From Sitta carolinensis (taxonomy: Eukaryota > Chordata > Aves > Passeriformes > Sittidae): a stretch of 64,000 bases of DNA. Below, in pieces: positions 14,444 through 27,420 of this stretch (the first letter of the stretch is position 1; each line of letters opens with the position of its first letter). Both the position numbers and the translations under genes were made by a program. The stretch spans positions 35,869,870 to 35,933,869 of the forward strand of contig JAVUNC010000006.1 of the NCBI GenBank assembly GCA_032173965.1, given 5' to 3'. Under the pieces are notes generated by a model. It ran no database searches, was not told the origin of the DNA, and saw nothing but the letters and a program-made list of their open reading frames with translations.

Positions 14444-17400
14444 TAGTGTATTGCAGAAATTTACTACCGGAAGACTTTCTTTGTTAGAATTTTAACAACT
14501 TAGTCTAATAAGAGAGCAGCAATACAGGTCTTAAAATGTCATTGACAGCAGCACATTTGTAAACTTTGTACGTGCCACTTTAGTATTAAAGCCACCTAAT
14601 GAAAGCACAAATGAAAATAAAGACTTACCAGAAAGCAATAACTACCTGTGTTAGGAGGCTTGTTTGAATCCTTTGTGAGAGGTATATTTTCTAAAGAGCC
14701 ATAATTGGAGATGAAAATCAATTTGTCACAAAGTCCCCTTTTTCACTCTTTCCTTAAGTGCTATCCCTTTATCTGTCTTGTCTGATAAAGATAGCTTACC
14801 CAGCTGTTTTCTTGTGTATCCTAGATAAAATGACCATATCTTCAAACTGCCACCAAACAGAACAATTTTCTGATGGCATTTTTATAGTTACAAAAGATTC
14901 TCACAAAATGTATGATGCTGTGCTTTTAAAGTTTACCTTAGCCTCAGTATTAACAGCTTACGTTACAGTAGTGACATATGTGCATCTCTCATGGGAACAG
15001 AGCACTAGGTGATTTTTTTATTAAAAACTTTGGATTTTGAATAGTAATCTCACATTTTACAGAAAGCTTTGTGATTCACCCTAAGCAAAAGAACAACTTT
15101 CGTTATGAGTCTCTTTTCTTACAAGCCAGTGTTCTGCCTCATTTATTTCTCTGAATTGTTTTACTCTGCAAGTAGTGCCATTAAAAGTAATGTTAGAGAC
15201 AATCTGAATCTTGAAAATAGAAGGGAAAATATGTTGTAGTTTTTAGGAAACAAAGCAAAGAGTTCAGACAGAAAAGACAAACCCCAGAGAGCTCAAAATC
15301 TGCCATCAATCCTTTGTATAATATATTATTTAGCTCAGGATGTATAATTTTGTTTAGATCATATGCTTCCTCCAGCTACCTTTATATATTCCATGACCCC
15401 ACCCACGTGTCTGCCTGATGATTTTTAGTGTTTCTATTGCTTCATAAAGAATTGCTTTAAACCCAGTTGGTTTAAAGTTAGATATCAGTTGAAGAACTGA
15501 GGCACAGAGAAAGTTATGACCTAGGGGAACTATAAGCATCACAATCATGGCCTGTAAGTAATGTTGCCTAACATTATGTTGCTTGATTTAATTTTTTTCC
15601 TCACATTAATGTCCATTAACATTTGGGTTGTCCTTGGGTATTCTACTTAACCTCCTTTTGTCACTCCCTTGAAAGTGCCTATCTCTTCCATAGGTTCTGT
15701 AACAGTTCTGTTATAAAAACGCCAAGAATATGTCCTAAATACTTCAGATGATGCCAAGTGGCACTGGACAACAAGCTGTACACAGGTGAATCAAGCCTTA
15801 GAAGTTTAAGTCTGATCACAGCATCAGACCTGTCAGGATCAATTGAAAGCTAATCAGCATCAGGATTGCAATTCTTCTTCCCAAATGTTCAGCCTACAAA
15901 TCTACTTTAAGATGAGGTATATGGCAGTGTGAATCACATTGAATTCATTGACTTGGCATTCCCTAAGTAAGATGAAAACTTAGGTCACAATGGAGATACA
16001 GATTAGGTGAATGCTGACATGAAGACCTTGATTGCTGATCTTTGTATCTCGACTGGTTTGCGTTTAGTAATTTATTCCTTTTTATTTTTTCAGTGTGCTT
16101 CATAAAAATATATATAGTCTGCTGTAATCAGTGGAATTTAATGTTGTTCCCATTAATATTTTGAGCATGGAAGCTCTTGGTTTACACATCTTCTTTCTAA
16201 TGAGATTAAAAAATCTAAGACTGACCATTACAGGGGAGACAGATTATCATTGAATTCAGTGTTGAATGTAATGGTTAGTGAAGGTGAATTTCCCCTCCAT
16301 TATTTCAAAAAGCCATTTTTCGGTTTATATTAATTGATAAATGTGTGGCCCTGTTATAGTCAAGACATGCCATGGAGCAGTGGGTCCATGCCTTCTCATC
16401 CCTCAGCCAAACTGAGAAAGGGACATATGATTCTAAAGCAGTGCTATGGAGTTGGAGTTATGAGATACAGAAAGGTGTTTAAAAAGGATATATGTGACCA
16501 CAGTAAATGACCAAGGGAAAATACTATCTTTTTCTGTTTGTCAGAGATTATGAGGAGTCTGAAGGGCCAAGTCACTGAGTCAAGCAACACATCTCATTTT
16601 GTTCCAAAATGTTTTTTCTGTCTTTTGTGAGCTTTCCCCAGATGACTCACTAATCCAGTCAGGATCAGCACCTAATGATTCAAAGTCCCTCAAAACTATG
16701 CTAGTTATTTCAGATGAATCTTCATATATATGACCATGCAAATTCTTCATGTTGTTCTTGTGAAAAATTGCCTTATAAATAGTTCTAGTAAGTGAGGCAG
16801 CAGACAACTTAAGTGAAACATATCATGACAAGTATGCAAATAATGTCATCAGGCCCAGCCAATATAGTGTCTGATTATGAAGCAGATCCAGCATCTTTGC
16901 TGCCACATGGTGATTCAATGTTTCTGGACTTTGTCAGCAAAACATAAATCATGGGTCTGAAAAACTTGATGCTATTTTTCAGACATGGCAAGCAGATACA
17001 TACAAAAATGTCTTCAGATCTGATTTATTAAGATTACCTTTTTGTCTCCAGAGAATAACTGGAAAACATGCATTTTTTATTTTTTCCTCCAAAATGCTCA
17101 TTTATGGAAGAACATGTTTCAGCCCCTAAATGATTATTCTATGCTTGTCAGTTTTAGATTGCAGCGCCAGTTCCGTTAATGATTTCTGAGGAGATGCTGA
17201 TGCCTCTGAGGCTGCCTGGCAGAATTGCTAGCATAAAACTAATGAGTATCTCGGCACAACCCTGCACTGTTAGGACATGAAGGCAAAGGGGGAAATAAAT
17301 TAGAAACCTGGGTGTGTAGAAAGAATATCTGTAAAGGCACTTAATGGAGTCTAGAATAGAAAATTAATCACCCATAATAATTAGGGTTTGTGAGACTATT

Positions 17401-19829
17401 TAATTTAATTCCATTTACACATATTTTCCACCCAATGATTAATGAACTCTGGGATAGCTTGTAAGCAAAAACTGAACCTGATATAAGCTTTAGAAGTGTG
17501 TAGAGCAGAGAGTTATTAGACCACAACAGCTTTTATCTGCTGTTTTCATTCTATATCTATCAGGTTTCACATAATCTTTGGGTACAAAATGACGTGGCAC
17601 CAGTTTAAAGTGCTATTGGAACATACATAACCTGAAAGCGCTTGATATAATCTAAGTGAAAAATGGTAAATTGAACAACATCAGTGTGAAGCAGAACTAT
17701 TATTAAACTATTAGAAAGCTGAAGCCAGTACAGTTTATTGTTTCTAATTCCTCAGCCTCTAAAGTCTTATTTAGCATTTCACTTTTTGAGGGTCAGTAAT
17801 ATGTTGATTTTTTTTTAATACAGTCATTAACTTTGAGCTCTTCTTGTGAAGATAATTTACCATACTTTAAAACCCTGGAAATGTTTGTCTTAAAAGTAAC
17901 TATCAAACAAACAACAAAAAAGAGGCATTAAAGATTTTGTATGTTTTGACTTTTGAGTGCAGAAGTTAATGACAAGTCATTTTTGTAATTTGTGGCACAA
18001 ATTTCTGAAATTCAGTGTAGTGGGGTATGCAGTCAGTGAAACCTCATGGTCATACTCATTTCTTCTGGTGTTCACACCTGTGCATGTGTGAAATGGTTTT
18101 AGATGAAATATGACAGAATTGTTCCAAAGATTGAAATAAGTTCCTAATAATATAAGAAGCATAAACTCAAACCTCTTGGGTAGCATTTCAGAGTTTGACA
18201 CCTCTCTCTGACAGCAACAGCTACTAATCTTGTATAACTCTTCTTTAGAGCTGAATATTCCTATTAAATGAAGTGGTAAATGCATAGTATTTTAGATCTG
18301 TATTTGAGGCGTGAGAAAGGGAAAAAAAGAGGGAATGTAACCAAATGTGTGGAAAGGAGATAGATTATAAAAAATATTAACTTTTTTTAATCAACAGATG
18401 AAAAATTGAAACCTTCTGGAGATGTAGTCATAAAACCATTGAGTAAATGAAGAATGTAAAACATAACAAAAATATGTGAGTTATATTTCCCAGGGTGTGA
18501 AGAAGGTCAGAACAGTCAATTCTTTTTATTTTCCAAAATGGTATCAAAAGACAGAAAAAAACCCATAGTATTTTCAATAAAAGAATATTATGAAGAGGTT
18601 TTGTTTAGTTTTGTTTTGACTTATTTAATTTATCATATTTCTTTACTTTCATAGTTTTGTTCTAAAACTGTCTGGGCTTTTCAGTTCGACAGCAAATTTA
18701 ATTCTAATTTAAAATAGTTACATCAAAAGTTCTGGAAATTTATGCAGTGTAACTAGACTAAAAAAAAAAATTAAATCAATGTGTCATTTAATCTCACAGT
18801 GATTTTGGTTCACCAGTTCAGATATTTTATATTTAAATAATTTAATTATATTGAAATAGTTATGAGGGTAAGAACACTTTCAGAAAATATGTGGATTTTT
18901 TCTATCACATTCTTTTAAAATTAAAAGTAAAAAGCTTATGCATGTCTCCTGCTAATATTCATTCCTCTGGGCTTTGGGTATCCTGGATTTGAGTTGAGAC
19001 ATAAGTACTTAAATACTGACACTTTTTAAGGCAAATCTGTAGTGAACATTTTAAGAAATCTAATTTTTTTTTAAATTCCTTTAATCCTCTCTAGTGTGTG
19101 TATCAATGTATCTTTATTCAATCACTTAAGTGGAGCTAAATGTAAGCTCATATGATAGCTTGCTTTGGTGAAGCATAGCTGCAATGAATTTGTATCTGGG
19201 TAACATTTCATGAGTTAGCAAAGTCTATCAAAAGTAGAGTGGAAGAGGTTAAGTGTTTAAACATAGAAGTAAGAATAGAGTAGGAAAGTGAATAGTTTTC
19301 AGTGGAAATGGGGTTTGATTAAGTAGAAAGACTGAAGGTCCCTGGGTGAAATTGGAGACAGTTGGAAAATAAGATACTGATCCACAGCTTGTAAGTTTTA
19401 CCTTTGTCTTCAATGCGTGCATGCTACTGAAAGCTTGTTTAACTATCTAAGACTTCTGGAATGAACACTCTTGTAGAAAAAGTGAATCATAGGGAACACT
19501 CAAAAATATTAATTCTCAAAAGAATGGCTGACTCGTTAGACCTAAATTTATCTTCTCTTTAGCTGTATACAAGTTTAACATTTGGTAGCTATCAAGTAGC
19601 TGGTCATTTGGCTTTCAACACATCCAAAGAGGTAACAAGTATGAGTATGAAAATAACAGCTCATTCCAAGTATTTGTATTTGTGAGATAATTCTCCCTGG
19701 AAGTACCTTCCAGAAGTTCTCCACAGAGAAAATGTAGATGCCTTACTGTTGATACAAAACAGGGTGAAGTGACGGAAAATCCAGCATATTGTACTAACAT
19801 CTAAAAGGACCTTAGGCTGAATAAAGGGG
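14443..19829. other. AT-rich non-coding stretch, no gene recognised
   Basis: No supported gene or transposable element. The interval 17160-17540 is lower in simple sequence and carries several homeodomain-type TAAT cores; it is listed among the findings as a weak conserved-element candidate. Short open frames (for example 16580-16807 minus and 17977-18285 minus) have no recognisable domain. Confidence 0.55.
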
Positions 19830-19990
19830 CTGCCAAATACCTCATGAAGCTCAGCAAAAGAAATTGCCAATTCTACATCAGAGGAGGAGGAACCCCATGA
19901 ACCAGCACATGTTGGGAGCCATCTGGCTAGAAAACATCTTGGCAGAAAAGGCCTAGGGGACTGGTAGACACCAAACTGAAAATTCGGAAG
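19830..19990 (+). mobile_element. CR1 LINE fragment (ORF2 3' region)
   Basis: From about 19843 the + strand reads as a decayed piece of CR1 ORF2 downstream of the reverse-transcriptase core. The segment CTCATGAAGCTCAGCAAAAG translates as Leu-Met-Lys-Leu-Ser-Lys. It is followed by a recognisable 'cccatgaaccagcacatg' block, 'cttggcagaaaaggc' and 'ctggtagacaccaaactgaa', the last corresponding to a Leu-Val-Asp-Thr-Lys-Leu stretch. In CR1 elements this order (Leu-Met-Lys block, then Ala-Glu-Lys, then Leu-Val-Asp) is characteristic. Stops and frame breaks show it is dead. The upstream edge is uncertain and the element may begin before 19800. No 3' tail is present, so this is an internal fragment. 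Confidence 0.8.
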
Positions 19991-21134
19991 CATTAGGGGG
20001 AGTGCTTTAAAAAATGAAAGTATTTTGAAAATTCCTTCAGTTTTCTATCCAGTACCAGAAGTTCCTATTGTATTAAGCCCTGCTGTTTCCACTGGCTACT
20101 GAAGAGTTAGTTACCAATGCACACACATTTAGATATGTGATGATTTACTTATGATTTTTCACACTCTACCAACTGATAACTTTACCTTGCAGTTCTTATC
20201 CAGCCCTGTCACAGTTGAATGCAGCCATCTGTAAGCTTATGTGGAGGAAAGAGTCTTAGCAGAATAAAGAAAGGGAGCTCAAACACAGTCCCACCTAAAA
20301 AGCGATTGGAAAAGTAAAGCTGTAATGCGCTGAATGGATAAAGGGAGCTTACCTTGAATTTCACTTACTTCAACCCTTCCTTATATAATGATAAAATCAG
20401 TGTTTATGCTTTAGCTTGACAGTTGAGTGAAAGTGTGCCCGATATGGCAAATACATAAAAAGTTTTTTGCAATAGAGAAAGTTTTCTGTCTTGCAAGTAA
20501 CAAGTTCTTTGGAATTACAATCCTGACAGGAATGTGTGTAAATATTCCTGTACAAAAACATACTGTGTCTGTGAATGCAACTCTGCTAAATAAACCAAAC
20601 AGACTCTATATGCGTTTATTTAAATTGAGTAGACTAGAAGCTGAAGCGTTTTTTTAGCTGTATTTTTAAATTCAAATAGTGGGGACAGAACTTTTCACAG
20701 CTTGTCAAAAAGTACTTAAAACATCCGCTAGAAAGTTATCAAAGTAGAATTGCACTGTGAGGGGTCACTTTGCAAGATCTAACTTTAATTTATTATTTTT
20801 GAAATGTATTTCCTTATAAATAATCACTAGGAATAATACACTTTTAAAAAGCAAAAGTTCTTGTATACATCTTAGAACCACTGCTGAGTTAGAAATTCTC
20901 ACTGACTCAGATAGCATTTGTGAGTACTGGTTAAGTTAGATATTAAATAATGTCAAGTACCAAGAATGTGTGCCAGACAAGGTATGTTAAAATTATTAAC
21001 AATATAATGAGAGAATTCCTCAGAATACATTACATAATCATAATGGTTTATGTTATTAAAAGTTAGTTGCTTCAGGGGACTGTTCTGGTTTATTTAACAC
21101 ACACATAAATATAGCTCTGGCTTCTTTAAATATA
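19991..21134. other. Non-coding stretch, nothing recognised
   Basis: AT-rich sequence between a CR1 fragment and a hexanucleotide satellite. I see no gene, RNA or nameable repeat in it. Confidence 0.55.
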
Positions 21135-21171
<37 letters not shown>

Positions 21172-21189
21172 GATGTAGTGTAGATGTAG

Positions 21190-21259
<70 letters not shown>

Positions 21260-21320
21260 GTATGCATATGTGTATGTATATGTGTATGTATATGTATGTA
21301 TATGTATGTATATATATATA
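21135..21320. repeat. (TATATG)n hexanucleotide satellite
   Basis: About 186 bp of tandem TATATG (equally GTATAT) units. Variant units are clustered: a GATGTA block at about 21170-21191 and GTGTATG/TATGTATG variants at about 21255-21308, ending in a pure TA run (21308-21320). The clustering suggests unequal or stepwise expansion from both sides of older variant blocks. Because six bases equal two codons, the minus strand gives an open frame reading Tyr-Thr repeatedly (21056-21406). That frame is a consequence of the repeat, not evidence of a protein. Confidence 0.95.
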
Positions 21321-21891
21321 GTTTGAGCTATGGATGTATTTCCACCTGTAGTAAGCAATGGCACTAAGTATAGCAGAGGAATACCCACAGGAGTCAAAAT
21401 CTGCAAAATCTTACTCTAAAAAAAGGATATGGTTTTTGATCTCCTGCCTAATTAGGTCAAAATAGTTCTGTGGCAGGAATGAAGTCCCTGTCTAGTAAAG
21501 AATGTAAATACTGGTTCTACCATAATTCAGCAAAGTCATGTCCTAATTTCCTGGTCACTCCACAAAGACATTGGAAACTCCACAGTAAGTCATGTCATCA
21601 AAAACTGGCATCACCTTGTCAGAAAACAAACCTGTGATCTTTTGCTTAGTAAAGAAAGTGGGATGTAAAGCTACTGAAAAAAAAATACATACTAATCTAC
21701 AACTGAAACTGTATGATAGCAGAATGGTACACAGAGTGAATTCAAGATAAAGTGTGGTACCAGTAAATGTGACATTGGATGGTAATGTGTTTGAACTAGG
21801 TCATATTTTCCTTTTAATTAACAGAGTGCAACAGAAGTAATTAAAAACTAGTTTTATGCAAATATATTTATGCTCTTGCTTAAAAATGCTC

Positions 21892-22380
21892 CCTAATGTG
21901 TTGGTTTTTGCTAGGATAGAGTTCATTTTCTTCATGGTAGCTAGTATGATGCTAAGTTTTTGATTTTTGCAGGAAACTACTGATAATTCATGAATGTTTT
22001 AGCTGTCACTGAACAGTGCTTGAGAGTTAAGGCATTTCCCCATGCCCCTCCACCAGTAAGTAGGCTGGGGGTGTACAGTATTTTGGGAGGGAACACAGCC
22101 AAGACAGCTGACCCCAACTGACCAAAGACATATTCCATACCATTACAAGAGATGGAATCCTCAGTCCCTGGGGATGGTCAAATACCTGCCTGACCATGTG
22201 AAGTATTTAACAAATTCCTTTATTTTGTGTGCCCAGCTTTTCTTTTGGTTATTTAGCTGTCTTTGTCTCAACCCATGATTTTTCCCACTTTTATCTTCTG
22301 ATTCTTCCCTCCATCCCACCCAGGGGATAGAGAGTGAGCAGCTGTGGGCCTTGGTTACTGGCTGGGGTTAAATCACCTAG
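21892..22380. repeat. Target-site duplication pair of the 21.9-kb LTR
   Basis: CCTAA (21892-21896) lies immediately before the LTR's TG and CCTAG (22376-22380) immediately after its CA. Four of five bases match. Five-base duplications are usual for avian ERVL-type insertions, so this pair supports the chosen LTR edges. Only the two 5-mers are the duplication; the LTR lies between them. Confidence 0.7.
21897..22375 (+). mobile_element. Solo LTR, ERVL-like
   Basis: The 479-bp segment starts TGTGTTGGTTTTTGC and ends GGCTGGGGTTAAATCA, giving TG...CA termini. Its 5' third resembles the LTR fragment at 27924 in the same window. Shared landmarks are TAGGATAGAGTTCATTTTCTTC near the start, 'gggagggaacacagccaagacagctgaccc' near the middle, and 'gacatattccatacc' after it. 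The 3' part holds 'agctgtctttgtctcaaccc' and 'gattcttccctccatccca', typical of this LTR group in birds. A degenerate TATA-like element (TATTTAAC) sits near 22205. No internal retroviral sequence adjoins either side and the flanks are a near-matching 5-bp duplication, so it is a solo LTR left by recombination. Confidence 0.88.
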
Positions 22381-25300
22381 GAAGAAAGTGGGCATAGGAA
22401 TTATTCTATGTTCATACTGTCATGCTGTCTTTCCAGCAAGATTCCATGTACCTTTAAGTTTGTTCCACACCTATGAGTCACTAAATTCTTCTTTTTTGTT
22501 ATTGTTGTTCTATTGCTTTTGAATAAGGTGATGGGTTACATAAGCAATGTGTGTTTTGGGATTCAGAACTGAAGAGTATAGTGATGTGAATGTCTCCCTT
22601 TTCATATACACTGTTATCTAAATTCTCTGAGAGTTAAGTCCCGTGTTTCTAAACAATAATAATTGTGTGATAAATTAATGGTGGAAGATGAAAGAGCACC
22701 ATGAAGGACAAGAAGAATGGTGTAAAAAATGTTATACAATAGTTATCTCTCAATGCAAGAACCAGGAAAATAAAATTCAGTGGAAAGCATACAAGGATAA
22801 GCACACAATTGCTTGGGTAGCTGAAGAGTGAAACTTTTGAAATATAATGAAGCCAAGAATCACTAAAACTTAGAAAAATAGGACACATTTAAAAGACATA
22901 TAATATCCAGCACTTTATAGGTTAAAAAATAAGCAGCAAATTCTTCTTTAACTGTCAGCAAAAGATTCTTCCAGAATCCTCTAAAAAATCTCTACTCAAC
23001 TTGGTTAGAAAATATGAGAGTAAATGGACCATGTTGCCTAGCCTAAGTGCTTCAGTGAAATTATAGGTTTTTATTTGGGATTTCTGTTTTTGGAAATTAC
23101 CTAGCACAGCATATTTCTTCTGCACCTTCCTTGTCTTTCAAAACTCCATGCAAAAAGACCATCAAGTATGCTTTCTAAATTAAAAATAATGACAGTCACC
23201 TTACATTAGGTGTTACAGAAAACACCATGATTTAAAAAAAAAAAAAAAAAGAAAAATTGCAGTGTCTTATATCCCATTATTTCAGTATGTTTTTGCTTAA
23301 ACAGCAATCTGATATGCCCAAGGGTAACTTTCTCTGACCTCAGTGAAATATGTTTCCAGACTGGTACCTTTTAGCAAACATACATTATAGACATGCATCA
23401 ACACATGAGTTTCAGTCTAAAGCCTGCAAAAATAGCTGGAAAAGCACCTAACTCACCCTAAATTTTCCACATCTCAACTTCCTCATAATCAAAGTGAAGG
23501 ATTTTTTTTATGATTCATTCAGCAATAAGTCAGAAAATACCTACTGGCAAGAAATAGCCTTTTTTTAATTCATTAATCCAAAGTATTAGCAACTGTAAAT
23601 CTTAATTGGACAGACAGTGCATGTTTTTTTTTTTTAAAAAAAGCCCAGTCATGAGTATTCAAACATTCTCAGTTTTGTACTCATCTCTAGGAGGCTAAGA
23701 AATTAGCCACTGGATCATGAGCTCCTCTACCTGTCCTGAAAATCTCTCTTTACCTACTCTGCCTGGTCTCCTTGGCTTTGCCAGAGCCCAAGATAATATT
23801 TGTCCTCAATATTTCTAAAAGGAAGAAAAAAATTACTCATAGAAGACTCCAGAGTATCAACTCTGAAAAAATGGGAGCAGAGAAGGGCTCATCCTTACAT
23901 TCATGCAGTTTTTCTTTTACTTCAGATTGTAATGTCTCACTTGGATTTCATCTGTATAGAACAGTGGCTTAGAACATATATCTAGAAATGCCTAGAGCAT
24001 TCTGTTGAACTCATAAGAAAATCATAAGAGTATCATATCATGGATAAAAGGATTTCTCATTCCAAAATCATTCTAATAATTTTCAGTCTCATGATTTCAC
24101 CCATGCTGGCCAGTTCCTGAAGATACATATTAATGTGCATACACAAAATTTTATGTTTCATCTGAACTAACTCCTGCCATGCATGTTACTGCATGTTATG
24201 CTAAAAGAGTAGAGGAAAGAAGGGCAAAGAAGGCTCAGTGTCCTGCAGATGGTAGGTGCTGCCCATGAGAACTCTCTTTAACTCTCTAGAGATTTGCAGG
24301 TGCAAGCCCATGAAAGCAACCATATGAGAAAAATAACATGAATACAGTAAAGAAAAATTACAGCCAAAGTGGAAAATTGCCTCAGTGGCCAACCTTGGAG
24401 AGTTACTGAGTGCTGTAGCATGCCATGTTAAGACATGCTGAGGCGCTGGGGCACGTAGGGTACTGTGAAACCACTTCCATGTATAAAGTGACAACAAATG
24501 CTTTGCTCCACTGTAGTAGAAACCTCAGAGCAATGACTTTATCAGGGATAATAAGGAATTAGAATTTTTCAAACTTATTGGCTCCATTTCAGACAAACCA
24601 CACAGACCCAGAGATTTTCAGGTCTGTAGCTTTTCCACTAACATGAAAAGTCTTGTGGAATGTCAATAAATGGCCTATGAGCTGACAAAGAACATGTGTT
24701 TCTGTCTACTGAGGGAACTAGCTTTCTTAGTGAAATTCCGGATGATCAATTCCTGTATATCCCCGAGGAGAGAAAAGCTCTTATTGCTAGGATCACAACA
24801 AATTAACCATTGAACAAAGTATTATATTGCAAAGGAAGGTTCTTGCACTTATTGACCAGCACTGGAAAAAAAGAAAGGCCAGTGTGACTGAGTGATACCA
24901 AATAGAGATAATACATCTGCATGAAAGCTTCTTGGAAAGAGTCTTCTTTCTTACTCATGCTGTGTGCAAGACCTCAAAATTCACTTGCATTGTTAAGAAC
25001 AGCACCTTCATTTACATCCTAGTACACGGAGCCTAATCAACACCACCAGAGCACAGGTGTTCTCTTACTCCCTTCCTACCCACCTGAAGACCAAGAGAAG
25101 AAACTCAGAAATGATGATCCATTGTAGGTTAGTGTTCTCTCTTCTTTCTTCCCATGCACTGATGCTTTCTTCTGCAGACAGACCTCATGTGTGCACTTTT
25201 CAGGGACGTTGTGCTGCAAGATAACCATTTATTTTGGGTATTGAAACCACTAAGGAGGAAAATTTTTTCCTTGTCTACTTTATATAAAATAAGCACCTGG

Positions 25301-26749
25301 AATGAAGAACATAATTTTCTGGTCATTTACACATTTAAATACTGAAGAATCAAGTACGCAAATAATAGCCTGAGAAGCCTATAAAGTGGAATTAAGCCAC
25401 TAAGCACACATGTATTTTTCGATGGTAAGAATATAACTCTGGGCTTGAAACTGAAATTCTTGCTTATGACAATGCCCATTGGTCTTGATTTCTCAAACTC
25501 CTTATCCAAAACCAAGGTCTTAATGCCTTGTCAGGTATCTATCTTTCCCTCTTTGGTGCAGAAGCCTGTTGTGAAGATATACATTTTTTCTTCAGCAACC
25601 TGTGACCTAATTTAATTTTTTCTGATGCAAGAAAAATGATGAGCTTTAGAGATATATCTCCATGTACATGCAAAGCATAAGCATCTTTTCATCATAAAGA
25701 GCTTAATTCTGTATTCTGGAAAGATCTTTTTGTCTTAATATTAGTACAGAAAATAATCCTTTTTCATTTTCAGACTAAAAATAGTGAACTTTTTTCTCTA
25801 GTACAAGCACATTGCAAAACTGTTACTTTTTCTGGATTGTGAGAAATTACCAAATATCCCTACACACTTTTTCTGAAATTAGTTTTACATTGGTATTTTT
25901 TTAGAAGACAAAGTACATGCATGAGTGCCTGTTTAATAGGTGTTGATGTGACTGCTTGTGTGTGTGTTCATGACACATTGATAGCTGCACATGACATCTC
26001 CTGCAAGTACTCTGAGGATTTCAAATGTAGCATTCATTAAAATGTTGCAACATTGTTGTCAAAGGCAAATTAATATTCTTCTCTATGAAAAAATATGTAT
26101 TTATATATATTCACACACCTTTTTAAAAGCCTAGTTTCATCTAGCAAACTTAGGAAATTCATGTTGGAAAATCAGTAACTAAGTATATGTCTGTTGTCAT
26201 GTTCTTAAAGGAGTTGCTCTTGCTATACAAGATATTCATATGTACATTTTGATGAAAATGTAATTTCTGCGACTCAGCATTGTGATAAGAAATACTACTA
26301 CTAATAAATTTTTTAATTAAATAGTAAGAAAATAATATTAAAAGTCAGGTTAGCTGGCACACAAAAGGTTTAAGAGGCTACCTCTGCCCCATAAAAGCAA
26401 TGTTTACATATCCTCCTGTAATCCAGTGATCAGATGTGAGTCCTGAATTATAAGGGCCTGCACTCTATTAAGAAGCAGAGGCAAACAACAAGATTCCTTT
26501 TTAAGGAGTGGGCATTTGTAACACAGATTTGACCTGATGTGACAGGGTCACAAGAGAAACATAGCACTACTGAGATTAACTCAAGTATTTGTGAAAAATT
26601 TATCTGAAATGTATTCTCACAAAAGTCTGTACACCCATTCATCATCTGCTCATCAGGGGCTAGCGTGGGTGTCTCAGTGAAAGAAATAATCAACAAGAAT
26701 GATTGACTCAGTTATTCACCAAGTGCCTGTGCTAGGCTGAATGCTCAGA
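22381..26749. other. Non-coding stretch with a few poly-A/T runs
   Basis: No gene or nameable transposable element recognised. A 17-base A run is at 23234-23250 and a T-then-A run near 23625-23642. The part just before the ERVL relic (about 26340-26750) may include further decayed retroviral sequence, but I could not support that by reading it. Confidence 0.5.
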
Positions 26750-27420
26750 GAGTGTCCTGGACACATGATGCATCTGATGCTACGTCACATAAGGAGCTCT
26801 AATGGGAAACCACACCAAATATGAGGAGGCTTGGCATATTCACTGTTTCACTCTCCCAGAAACCCACCAAGACAAGCACCATGTACTTGCAATGGTGGAA
26901 GTCAGCACCACGTGTCTGGGAACATATCCTGCATCCCACGCCACCACCTGGAATACTATCCTGGGCCTTGAACATAAGTCATATTGTGACATGGCAGCCC
27001 AGAAATAATTGTTAGGCACCTTTCCAAAACCTCACACACACTTGAACCAAAGAACACGGCATCGAGTAGGTATATCAAAACCCCTATCATACACCATTCT
27101 CTGGGAAAAGCAAATGATAGAATGGACTAGTAAAGACTACACTAATAGCAATGTGTGGTTGGACCTTCAAACACTGGGAGATGCACTTAGTAAAAAGCAC
27201 TGTTTAGTTAACACTAGAGGGTCTGGTCCTCTCCAATCAAAACTTACGTACTTTAGAAGGGATAAAGTAGTGCACATAAAAAACTGTGCTGGGGCAAGCA
27301 ACATGGGTTATTCCTGCTTCAGGCAATGGCAAACCCATTTGTGCAATTGCTTTTGGTCAGGGACCTGGGTGCACTTGATGGGTAATGCGGAAGGCTGGGT
27401 AAGTAAGAAGTGTACCTAGT
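26750..27420 (+). pseudogene. Decayed ERVL-like pol, integrase-region relic
   Basis: The + strand translation from 26802 gives EEAWHIHCFTLPETHQDKHH and then a block ending TYPASHATTWNTILGLE, which fits the start of the catalytic core of an endogenous retroviral integrase. Further on, around 27200-27420, the readable pieces LVNTRGSGPLQSKL and DKVVHIKN fit the integrase carboxy-terminal part of the same group. Integrase joins viral DNA to the host genome. This copy cannot work: there are in-frame stops (for example at 27006), the blocks lie in at least two frames, a TAG replaces an expected Trp codon near 27068, and a His stands where the first catalytic acid is expected (AWHIHCF). The same-strand LTR beginning at 27924 makes this the 3' end of one provirus. 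ERVL elements generally lack env, which agrees with the short gap to the LTR. The 5' edge is uncertain. Confidence 0.85.

Noticed and set aside
21056..21406. 116-codon minus-strand frame with a Tyr-Thr repeat
   Set aside because: It is produced by the 6-base satellite, whose period is two codons. It would shift or end with any change in the array and has no support as a protein.
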